Assembly: GCA_041608535.1 (NCBI GenBank)
Contig: JBFISM010000029.1
Span: forward strand, 1-29,276
Source of the DNA: JBFISM01 sp041608535
GTDB lineage: Bacteria; Actinomycetota; Acidimicrobiia; Spongiisociales; UBA5794
DNA: 29,276 nucleotides
Reading direction: 5' to 3'
In this document: positions 6,710 to 13,480 of the stretch, one piece after another
How positions within the stretch are numbered: the stretch's first letter is position 1
Layout of the letters: each line of letters begins with the position of its first letter
Translations under genes and position numbers: made by a program
Notes under the pieces: model-generated
Told to the model about the DNA's origin: nothing
What the model saw: only the letters and a program-made list of their open reading frames with translations
Database searches by the model: none

Positions 6710-7768
6710 TCACGCTGCCAGCTCCGACCGCACCAGGGCGGCGCCGGCGCCGAGCGCCTCCAGCTTCCCCTGAGCCACCGAACGCGCCAGCGGCACCATC
6801 CCGCAATTCGTCGACGGCATGAGGCGCTCCAGCGATACATGTTGCAGCACGTCACGGATGTTGGCGGCCACTTGTGCGGGCGTCTCGATCTCGTCGGTGG
6901 CGACGTCGATGACGCCGGCCATCACGTCCTTGCCGTCGAGGAGCTCCAGCAGCTCGAGCGGAACATGGGAGTTGGCCGCTTCCAGCGACACCTGATCGAT
7001 CGACGATGCGGCGATCACCGGAAAGGTCTCCTCGTACTGGCGCCATTCGTCACCGAGACCTCGCTTCCAGTCGATGTTCGCCTTGATCCCGTAGCCGTAA
7101 CAGATGTGTACGGCCGTGGTGCAGCTCAAGCCCTCCACGGCTCGCTCCAGCGCCGCGATACCCCAGGTCTGTACCTCGTCCATGAAGACGTTGAATGCGG
7201 GCTCGTCGAATTGGATCACGTCGACCCCGGCGGCGGCGAGCTCCGCTGCCTCCGCATTGAGGATGGCGGCGAACTCCATGGCGAGCCGCTCGCGATGGCC
7301 GTAGTACTCGTCGGCCAGCGTGTCCGCCATGGTCATCGGTCCGGGCAGTTGATACTTCACCGGATGCGACGTCTGCGACACGAGGTAGCGGGCGTCCTCT
7401 ACGTACACCGGCCGCGGACGCGCAACGGGACCAACCACCCTCGGTACCGACGCCTCGTAACGCCGGCGGATCTTCACGGTGGCTCGGTGCTCGAAGTCGA
7501 CGCCGTCGAGGCCGTCGATGAACGAGGTGACGAAGTGTTGCCGGGTCTGCTCTCCGTCGGTGACGATGTCGATACCCGCGCGCTCCTGGTCCAACACCGC
7601 CAGCCGCACCGCATCCTGTTTCGCCTCGACGAGGTCGTCTCCGTGCGTCGTCCACGGAGCCCACAGCTGGGCGTGGCCTGCCAGCCAGCCCGGCTTGGGC
7701 AGGCTCCCGGCGATGGTCGTCGGCAGAACTTTCGCAGGTTGGTGCACAGACGGCGGGCGAGCGCTCAC
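6710..7768 (-). CDS. MetE-core cobalamin-independent methionine synthase (folate-independent type)
   Basis: This 352-residue protein corresponds only to the C-terminal zinc/homocysteine barrel of MetE. The zinc ligands expected from MetE (His, Cys, Glu, Cys) are at His221 and Cys223 (HICYGYG), Glu263 (QVSLEAAN) and Cys322 (STNCGM). Other family blocks are TTIAGSLPKP at 17-26 and IQFDEPAFNVFMDE. No N-terminal folate domain is present, so the methyl donor is probably not methyl-tetrahydrofolate. It resembles the MesD-type short methionine synthases, recalled from memory rather than aligned. The GTG start at 7768 overlaps the stop of the upstream VOC gene by four bases (GTGA), so the genes are translationally coupled. 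The usual MesX partner is not seen; the downstream neighbour is an LLM oxidoreductase. Confidence 0.85.
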   Translation of the reverse strand: MSARPPSVHQPAKVLPTTIAGSLPKPGWLAGHAQLWAPWTTHGDDLVEAKQDAVRLAVLDQERAGIDIVTDGEQTRQHFVTSFIDGLDGVDFEHRATVKIRRRYEASVPRVVGPVARPRPVYVEDARYLVSQTSHPVKYQLPGPMTMADTLADEYYGHRERLAMEFAAILNAEAAELAAAGVDVIQFDEPAFNVFMDEVQTWGIAALERAVEGLSCTTAVHICYGYGIKANIDWKRGLGDEWRQYEETFPVIAASSIDQVSLEAANSHVPLELLELLDGKDVMAGVIDVATDEIETPAQVAANIRDVLQHVSLERLMPSTNCGMVPLARSVAQGKLEALGAGAALVRSELAA

Positions 7769-8181
7769 TCGGCGGCTGGGGACTCGCCGACCTCGATGAG
7801 GTGGCCATCCGGATCGCGGATGTAGCCCCGTACCTCACGCCCCCAGTCGTGCGGCTCGGTGAGCCAGGTGGCGCCAGCATCGAGTGAACGCTGTCGGAAC
7901 GTCTCGATGTCGGCGACACGGACGTTGAGGAACGCGCTGACGAGCGATTCGGATTGCGGTACGTCCAAGGTCACGCCCGGCTTGTCCTCGGTGGGTGGAC
8001 CCCCGTCGTTGAGGATGATCCAGCTGTTGGCGGCTTTGAGGATGACGGGATCTCGCTCCATCACGACTTTGGCATCGAACAGGGTGCGATAGAACTCGCG
8101 CGAGGCGTCCTGGTCTGATACCACGAGAAAGTGGGTCAGCAGGAACCCCGTCTCCGGAAACGGAAGGTCTCGATCGGTCAT
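7765..8181 (-). CDS. VOC (glyoxalase/bleomycin-resistance) family protein
   Basis: This 138-residue vicinal-oxygen-chelate fold protein has two beta-alpha-beta-beta-beta halves, seen as THFLVVSDQDASREFYRTLF at 16-35 and then LNVRVADIETFRQRSLDAGA followed by GYIRDPDGHLIEVGE. The Glu in the final LIEVGE strand is the usual metal ligand of the second half. Enzymatic activity cannot be assigned. The ATG at 8181 follows GAGGAG on the minus strand. It is the first gene of the operon with the MetE-core and LLM genes, with a candidate -10 TAGTGT at about 8220-8215. It is divergent from the UspA/CBS gene across 162 bases. Confidence 0.85.
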   Translation of the reverse strand: MTDRDLPFPETGFLLTHFLVVSDQDASREFYRTLFDAKVVMERDPVILKAANSWIILNDGGPPTEDKPGVTLDVPQSESLVSAFLNVRVADIETFRQRSLDAGATWLTEPHDWGREVRGYIRDPDGHLIEVGESPAAE

Positions 8182-8331
8182 GTCTCGCTCCTCGCTGCAG
8201 CGTCGGTCTTCCGGACACTACGCACTATTGCGGAGCTGGTCCGGCAGTGCGACGAGACGGTTGAACGCCAGAGATCACGGTCCGAATCCGCGATCGCGAC
8301 GAAACCGGGCGTATTACGGGCCGACGTCTGG

Positions 8332-8337
8332 CATGAT
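8332..8337 (+). promoter_or_regulatory. Leaderless-type -10 for the UspA/CBS gene
   Basis: CATGAT ends 6 bases before the ATG at 8344. No ribosome binding site is visible. The hexamer departs from TANNNT at its first base. Confidence 0.35.
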
Positions 8338-8343
8338 GCAGCC

Positions 8344-9267
8344 ATGCAACCAGCTGGGCTGCAGAGGGGGATGGTCGACGCGTGGCGTGTTGCCTGGACA
8401 CGCGGCGATGGCTGCCGTCCGCTGGCCGAGCTGCTCGGCGACTCTCCGGGAAGGCCCATCGAGTCCAACCTGCGGCAAGTGTGCGTGAGCGATCGTGTCG
8501 ACCTGCTCGTCACACGACGGCTCACGAGCTTCGATCTCGTACCGCTCGTCGTCCCCCAGTCGGTGGCCTTGGGTGACGTGGCGTCGGTGTCGGTGGCGGT
8601 GAGTGGCGGTCCGCATTCCGACCTCGCGGCCTCGGTGGCCGCCCGGATCGCAGCGCGTCTGGGGGTGCCCGGGGAGCTGGCCACCGCCTATCGAACGGCG
8701 AACGAGCACGAAGACGCCATGCAGCGCCTCGAGAGGATCGGTGGCGCTCATCCCGAGCTGGACCGGCGCGCCATCGAAGCATCGTCCGCAGCGGCGCTGG
8801 TGGACCCGCTCACGGCCGACACGCTCCTGGTTCTCGGTGCTCCGGGTGGCTCGTGGCTGCAGCGGCAACTCTTTGGTCCGGGGCACCGGCTGGCGGTCGC
8901 AGCTCCCGGGGGCGTCGTCATCGTGCGCAGCGCACCCCGACGCTGCTTTCAGGACACCGACCCGGACTCCCGTCATGCGGTCGGGCCACAGCTCGCCGTT
9001 CGGGAAGCGTTACGGCTGTTCGCCGATGCGGTGATCCCGGTGGCCGAAGGCGGAAAGCTGGTCGGGATTGTTCGTGCCGCCACGCTGCGGTCGGCACACA
9101 AGCGCACGGCGATCGGCGACGTGATGGAACCGGCGGTGGCCGTGTCTGCGACCGAACCGACCGAAGCCGCGGCCGAGCTGTACGAGTTCCTCGACGGAGG
9201 TCCGGTTCCGGTCGTCGACGAGCAGGGCTACTTCATCGGAACCATCGCCGCACCGACTCCATCATGA
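8344..9267 (+). CDS. UspA-like domain protein with C-terminal CBS region
   Basis: This 307-residue soluble protein begins with a poorly recognised region (1-75). A universal-stress-protein-like domain (about 80-197) follows and carries the nucleotide-binding pattern G-x2-G-x9-G in GAPGGSWLQRQLFG (Gly165, Gly168, Gly178). A CBS-like segment covers about 212-302, with ADAVIPVAEGGKLVGIV, IGDVMEPAVAVSATEPTEAAAELY and PVPVVDEQGYFIGTI. The arrangement suggests a nucleotide-sensing regulatory role rather than catalysis; this is inference. The start at 8344 is chosen over an upstream reading from 8131 because that extension overlaps the divergent VOC gene and lacks a family-like N-terminus. Confidence 0.75.
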   Translation: MQPAGLQRGMVDAWRVAWTRGDGCRPLAELLGDSPGRPIESNLRQVCVSDRVDLLVTRRLTSFDLVPLVVPQSVALGDVASVSVAVSGGPHSDLAASVAARIAARLGVPGELATAYRTANEHEDAMQRLERIGGAHPELDRRAIEASSAAALVDPLTADTLLVLGAPGGSWLQRQLFGPGHRLAVAAPGGVVIVRSAPRRCFQDTDPDSRHAVGPQLAVREALRLFADAVIPVAEGGKLVGIVRAATLRSAHKRTAIGDVMEPAVAVSATEPTEAAAELYEFLDGGPVPVVDEQGYFIGTIAAPTPS

Positions 9268-9334
9268 GCGGCGTCGCCGCCGACACGACGACGAGGATGC
9301 ACGCGGTCGACAAGGGCCGGGGCACCGCCGCACT

Positions 9335-10453
9335 TCAAGCATTCGCTCGGTAGAGCGCACGCACTGCCAGGTTCTGCCGGAGCTCCGCGACGGTGTCTTC
9401 GAACAGGTCTGCTCGCAGTGTCTGGTCGGTGGTTGCGTAGACGCTGAAGTACACCGCGGCGAAGGCTCCGAGGAAGAGCGAAACCTGGAGCAGCTCCTCC
9501 GACAGGGTGAGCGCCGTTCCGGCGACGGTGAGCTCCAGCACGACCTCGGGAGGATCGCCGGTCCACAGTGAGATGGTGTCCGGCTGGATGATGAGCAGGC
9601 CGATGAGGATGAAGAACAGCCCGACGAGTCCGCTGACCAGGGCGAGCCGGAGGCTCTGGCTCACGAAGAAGACCAAGAACACGTCGCCCCGTTCGCGAAA
9701 CGCCAGAGGCGGAGGTTGCGGCCGGGCGGTGGCCTGCGGAGGGTCCGGCGCCGGAGCGTCGGCGGCGCAGGACGTGATGTCTGCCCAGCTCGCAAACTCG
9801 TTGATGGCGTGCAGCTCGCGCGGGATCTGGGTGATGAGGAACACCGCGGCCAGTGCAGCGAACACCCCGGCGACCACGAGCAGCAGCGGCCGGTCGAGCT
9901 GGCCGGCGGATTGCCACGCCTCGGCGTTGATGAAGAGGAACATGAAACCCAGGAGCAGCAGCGGCAGGCTGCGGGTGAACAGCCGCGCGGTCTGTCCGAG
10001 CGTTCGCAGTGCCTGGCGCAGCGCCCACAGCGACAGCGGGATGAGACCGTAGCTGGTCACCCCATAGGCCAGCAGGAGCAATACGAGCAACGTGCCGAAC
10101 GTGAGGGCCGCCCCGGTGAAGTCGGCGCCAAACAGAACGGGCAAGAGCGTCGGCACAACGAGAAACACCGAGATCTCCACTGTGCCGATGCTGTCGGGTC
10201 GGGCGAGACGTGGCCGGCCCCGCATCCGGTTGATGAGCATCCACACCGACAACAGCAAGCCCAGACCAGCCACCACGGCGAGCGTGATACCCCACCACGG
10301 CCAGTCGAGATCAGCGGCGCTCGCCGCGCTGATCAAGAACACCACGACCAGGAACGGGGCGGCTCGAGTGAGCACGTCCTCGGTGGCTGAGTAAGACTCG
10401 ATGAAGTGAGGCACGCCTCGCCGGATGAACCAGCGCTCGGTGGGGTTCTCCAT
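9335..10453 (-). CDS. Conserved polytopic membrane protein
   Basis: This 372-residue integral membrane protein has about eight hydrophobic helices: around 33-50, 53-73, 93-110, 115-136, 160-177, 188-208, 270-290 and 325-342. A Pro/Ala-rich, poorly conserved cytoplasmic-looking segment lies near 228-246. The N-terminus MENPTERWFIRRGVPHFIESYSA-type sequence begins with an amphipathic, Arg-containing stretch before the first helix. I recognise no transporter or enzyme signature. A leaderless-type -10, TACCGT, lies at 10467-10462, 8 bases before the ATG. It is convergent with the UspA/CBS gene and head-to-head with nothing, since the molybdoenzyme gene upstream is on the same strand. Confidence 0.75.
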   Translation of the reverse strand: MENPTERWFIRRGVPHFIESYSATEDVLTRAAPFLVVVFLISAASAADLDWPWWGITLAVVAGLGLLLSVWMLINRMRGRPRLARPDSIGTVEISVFLVVPTLLPVLFGADFTGAALTFGTLLVLLLLAYGVTSYGLIPLSLWALRQALRTLGQTARLFTRSLPLLLLGFMFLFINAEAWQSAGQLDRPLLLVVAGVFAALAAVFLITQIPRELHAINEFASWADITSCAADAPAPDPPQATARPQPPPLAFRERGDVFLVFFVSQSLRLALVSGLVGLFFILIGLLIIQPDTISLWTGDPPEVVLELTVAGTALTLSEELLQVSLFLGAFAAVYFSVYATTDQTLRADLFEDTVAELRQNLAVRALYRANA

Positions 10454-10461
10454 GGGTCACC

Positions 10462-10467
10462 ACGGTA
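10462..10467 (-). promoter_or_regulatory. Leaderless-type -10 for the gene starting at 10453
   Basis: On the minus strand TACCGT ends 8 bases before the ATG, at the long end of the range for a leaderless start. Confidence 0.35.
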
Positions 10468-10524
10468 AACGGCCGGTCCGCGGCCGAGCGGTACGATTTC
10501 GCGGCGGTGAGCTGTTGCCAGGCG

Positions 10525-11562
10525 TCAGGTTGCGGGGAACGGGAGCTGGATCCACCAGGGCGTGTCGGTCGGCTGGATGGACACCACCCACTTCACCCAC
10601 CAGAAGCCGCGCCGTCCAGGAGCCACGATGCGGGCCGGAAAGCCGTGTCCGGCGGACAACGGCTCCCCACCGGCTGCGGTCACGAGCCACAACCTGTCGA
10701 GATCCCGAGTGGGGAAGCGTCGCCCGTATCCGGTGGCCGAGGTGACGTCGATACTGCGCTGTGAGGTGTCGACGAGCCGGTCCAGCCTCACCCCGGTCCA
10801 GCGCTGCTCCGAGTACCAGCCGGAGGTGCAGTCGAGGATCGCAGTGAGGTCGTCGTTGGCTACGGCGGCGAGGTCGTCGATTCCCAGTCTGCGGCCGGCG
10901 ACGTCGACGTGCCACGTTCTCGCATCGATGCGCTGCACCGCATCGTCCAGCCAGGAAGTCACCGGCATCGCCGCCGGGTCGAAGGAGCCGCGCTGATGCG
11001 ATCCGGTGAAACGGCGGTTCGCCCCGCGGCTCCCGGTGACGGTCAGCACTCCCTCCCATGTGATCCAGGTTGCTACGGCGCCAGCCGCCAACCCGAACGA
11101 TCGCAGGAAGGTGCGACGACCGAGATCGGTGCGTCGCACCGGGACGGGGTGTGCCCGGTAGTGCACCACGACGAGAGCGAGCGCCAGCAGCGCGGCGCCG
11201 ATGTGTATCTGCATGATGGTGAGGGGGCCGAGCCTCGCAATCGTGCCCGTGCTGTGGGCAACCCCGCTGGCGAGCGCTATTGCGATGAAACCGAGCAGTG
11301 CCAGCGACGAGATGCGGCTCTGGTGATGCCTGCCCAGCCCGCGCTGCACTACCGGCGCCTTCCACGGGGTGAGCAGTGCGATCGCAATGGCCGTGACTCC
11401 GTGGATCATCGCCGGGTCGATGAGCCAGTCGACACCGATCGTGTTGGCGAACAGTCCCGTGGCCACCGCTGCGGGCACGAGGACGAGAAGGGCCAAGTTG
11501 GTGCGTCGCCTGGTCGCGGCTCGGCCCCGATTTGTCGTGCGGTCCGGAACCGTGTCCCTCAT
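10525..11562 (-). CDS. Membrane-anchored sulfite-oxidase-fold molybdopterin oxidoreductase
   Basis: The 345-residue protein starts with about four membrane helices (about 22-40, 52-66, 84-102 and 112-135) containing His54, His103, His120 and His134, which suggests a b-type haem membrane domain. A twin-arginine-like motif, GRRTFLRSF, at 149-157 precedes a fifth hydrophobic stretch. The remainder is a sulfite-oxidase-type molybdopterin domain with the Mo-ligand Cys245 in LDCTSGWYSE, then ATGYGRRFP and GHGFPARIVAPGRRGFWWVKWV. It probably oxidises or reduces a small oxyanion or sulfoxide outside the membrane. The ATG at 11562 is chosen over the ORF start at 11601 because a leaderless -10 (TAGCTT) lies 7 bases before it. 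It sits 63 bases after the CstB-like gene. Confidence 0.85.
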   Translation of the reverse strand: MRDTVPDRTTNRGRAATRRRTNLALLVLVPAAVATGLFANTIGVDWLIDPAMIHGVTAIAIALLTPWKAPVVQRGLGRHHQSRISSLALLGFIAIALASGVAHSTGTIARLGPLTIMQIHIGAALLALALVVVHYRAHPVPVRRTDLGRRTFLRSFGLAAGAVATWITWEGVLTVTGSRGANRRFTGSHQRGSFDPAAMPVTSWLDDAVQRIDARTWHVDVAGRRLGIDDLAAVANDDLTAILDCTSGWYSEQRWTGVRLDRLVDTSQRSIDVTSATGYGRRFPTRDLDRLWLVTAAGGEPLSAGHGFPARIVAPGRRGFWWVKWVVSIQPTDTPWWIQLPFPAT

Positions 11563-11569
11563 GGTCACC

Positions 11570-11575
11570 AAGCTA
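11570..11575 (-). promoter_or_regulatory. Leaderless-type -10 for the molybdoenzyme gene
   Basis: On the minus strand TAGCTT ends 7 bases before the ATG at 11562, and this decides the start codon. Confidence 0.5.
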
Positions 11576-11607
11576 CGCCATGTCACGGCCTTCCGAGACA
11601 CCCGATT

Positions 11608-11621
11608 CCCGGCAAGCCGGG
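11608..11621 (-). terminator. Short GC hairpin after the CstB-like gene
   Basis: CCCGGC and GCCGGG form a perfect short hairpin starting 5 bases after the stop at 11626. No U tract follows, so termination is only possible. Confidence 0.3.
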
Positions 11622-11625
11622 CACG

Positions 11626-12978
11626 TCAGGAGAGCAGGTCGGGAACGCCTCCCTTGGTGACCACGATGAGATCGATGCCGTGACCCTCCAGCAGACCAGC
11701 GGCGATCGAGGCACGGTTTCCGGTGCGGCACACCACCCACACCGGCTCGGTGGGATCGAGGCTCTGCGGCAGTCCCGTGGCGAGGTCCGGTACGTACCAG
11801 TGGATGGACCCATCGATGTGACCCGCCGCCCACTCGAGAGGGTCGCGCACATCGAGCACTTGTAATGGCTGCATGCCATCGGCCAAAGCCAGCTGGAGGT
11901 CCGCAATTCCTGCGGTCTCGTAGCGGGCCAGCTGGTACCCCGCATCGCTCCATCGACCGACGCCCCGCATCACTCCGACCACCCGATCGAGACCGATCCG
12001 TGCCAGCTCCGTCGCCGCCTCCTCGGCGTCCTGGCTCGGGTCGAGCACGAGGGCGATCGGCGCCTCGAAGTCGAGCAACCAGCCGGCCCATGGTGCGAAC
12101 GAGTCGCCGATCTCGATGCCGATCGAGCCCGGGACGTGACCGGCCGCAAACTCGTGTCGTTCCCGCCCGTCGAGCACGGATCCGCCCCGCCCGATGTGCT
12201 GTTCCAGATCGTACGGAGACAGCTCGGGAATCGGGCGCGTCGCATATGCCGTAGGTCCGGTGCGATTGATGCCACCCATGTACCGGTAGTAGGACGGATA
12301 GGGCACGAGACCACCGAGCTGATCCTCGACAAAGCTCTCCGCATCGGTGAAGTGATACAGCGGATTCTCCGCCTTCTCGGTGCCGATGGTCGAGGTGGTG
12401 CGTCCGGCGCCTGAGGCCGTGCAGAAGGAGCCCTCCCCGTGGGTCGGGTAGACACCGGTGTCGTCCGGCAGCTGCGCGAGTCGCTGCAGCGACCCGAACT
12501 GCAGCCGCGACAGCGAGTGGGCGTATTCCTCACCCAGCAGGTCTGATCGACCCGCCGCACCGACCAGCAGCGATCCGCCGGTGAAGGCAGCATGCGGCTC
12601 GTCGCTCGTGGGATCGCCGATGAGGTAGCTGGTGTGCGCCGGGGTGTGTCCCGGCGTGTGGATCGGCCGGATCGCGATGCCGCCCGGTCCCTCCATCTCC
12701 TCGTTGTGAAAAGCGGGGACGTGAGCAAATGCGGCCCCGCTGGCGGCCGGCATGACGAGGTCCGCCCCGGATCTCGCGGCGAGGTCCCGTCCACCGGAGA
12801 TGTAGTCGTTGTGCATGTGGGTTTCGAGCACATGGGTGACGGTCAGGTTGCGCGACTCGATCACCTCGAGGAACCGTGCGAGGTCCCGTTGCGGGTCGAT
12901 CACGAGCGCACTGTCATCGATGACCACGATGTAGGTCGCATCGCCAAGGCTGGCCGTTCTGATTGCGATCACTTCCAT
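11626..12978 (-). CDS. CstB-like persulfide dioxygenase with two rhodanese domains
   Basis: This 450-residue cytoplasmic protein has the layout of staphylococcal CstB: an ETHE1-like metallo-beta-lactamase domain, an inactive rhodanese domain and an active rhodanese domain. Iron ligands expected for persulfide dioxygenases fit His54 (THMHNDYISGG), His111 (TPGHTPAH) and Asp146 (GRSDLLG). Cys186 in GEGSFCTASG matches the extra cysteine of CstB. The first rhodanese unit (about 255-340) lacks a catalytic Cys, having LDPSQD instead. The second ends with Cys417 in VCRTGNRAS. The predicted role is to oxidise low-molecular-weight persulfides to sulfite or thiosulfate. The ATG at 12978 is preferred over a GTG at 12987 because GAGGGGG lies at a good distance before it. 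Confidence 0.85.
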   Translation of the reverse strand: MEVIAIRTASLGDATYIVVIDDSALVIDPQRDLARFLEVIESRNLTVTHVLETHMHNDYISGGRDLAARSGADLVMPAASGAAFAHVPAFHNEEMEGPGGIAIRPIHTPGHTPAHTSYLIGDPTSDEPHAAFTGGSLLVGAAGRSDLLGEEYAHSLSRLQFGSLQRLAQLPDDTGVYPTHGEGSFCTASGAGRTTSTIGTEKAENPLYHFTDAESFVEDQLGGLVPYPSYYRYMGGINRTGPTAYATRPIPELSPYDLEQHIGRGGSVLDGRERHEFAAGHVPGSIGIEIGDSFAPWAGWLLDFEAPIALVLDPSQDAEEAATELARIGLDRVVGVMRGVGRWSDAGYQLARYETAGIADLQLALADGMQPLQVLDVRDPLEWAAGHIDGSIHWYVPDLATGLPQSLDPTEPVWVVCRTGNRASIAAGLLEGHGIDLIVVTKGGVPDLLS

Positions 12979-13177
12979 CGATCCCACCCCCTCATCGATC
13001 CCGGCGTCGAACGAACGCCATGTGGTTGTCCGGCCAAGACGCTACCTCCTACTCTTGCAGGACCCGCCGCGTGACGTCGACTCGGCGGCGACCCGCACCG
13101 CGGTGTGTGCAGAAGGCGAGCGAGGGAATGCAGCGAGCGACTCGACGACTGCGCCTGTTGCCCAGTCGAGGTGGCGC
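12979..13177. promoter_or_regulatory. Divergent promoter region between CstB-like and Rieske-P450 genes
   Basis: These 199 bases separate two head-to-head transcription units. On the minus strand a TAGCGT hexamer near 13045-13040 could be the -10 of the CstB-like gene, leaving a leader of about 60 bases. No gene is supported here; the open reading through 13022-13177 lacks family-like sequence. Confidence 0.35.
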
Positions 13178-13480
13178 ATGACCTGGCATCGTGTTCCCAT
13201 GGAGCTTGACGGTGAGCGTCCGGCGCCGGTGTCGATCGCCGGAGTCGCGCTGCTCCTCGTGCCGGCTGGAGCGCACTGGTATGCAATCGCCGACCGCTGC
13301 AGCCACGCCGGCTGTGCCTTCAGTGAGGATGGCGAGATCGATGGCCACGTCGTCATCTGCAACTGCCACGGCTCCGAATTCGACATACGGACCGGTGAGG
13401 TGCTCGCTCCACCCGCAAGGGAGCCGATCGCGGTGTTCCCGGTGCGGCACACCGACCGAGGTCTCGAGATCGAGTTGTGA
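13178..13480 (+). CDS. Rieske-type [2Fe-2S] ferredoxin
   Basis: This 100-residue soluble electron carrier has the Rieske pair Cys41-x-His43 (CSHAGC) and Cys61-x2-His64 (CNCHGSEFD), the cluster ligands of small ferredoxins from ring-hydroxylating systems. The sequence FDIRTGEVLAPPAREPIAVFPV completes the fold. The ATG at 13178 follows GAGGTGG at a normal distance; a longer reading from 13022 adds low-similarity sequence. Its stop overlaps the GTG of the P450 gene by four bases (GTGA, 13477-13480), so the two are translated together. The obvious inference is that it feeds electrons to that P450. No ferredoxin reductase is encoded next to them. Confidence 0.9.
   Translation: MTWHRVPMELDGERPAPVSIAGVALLLVPAGAHWYAIADRCSHAGCAFSEDGEIDGHVVICNCHGSEFDIRTGEVLAPPAREPIAVFPVRHTDRGLEIEL

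Noticed and set aside
6706..6855. N-terminal extension of the second LLM gene
   Set aside because: It overlaps the MetE-core gene and encodes Arg/Trp-rich sequence unlike the family start; the GTG at 6705 gives the expected N-terminus.
13022..13177. N-terminal extension of the Rieske ferredoxin
   Set aside because: The added residues do not look like ferredoxin sequence, and a GAGGTGG ribosome binding site lies before the internal ATG at 13178.
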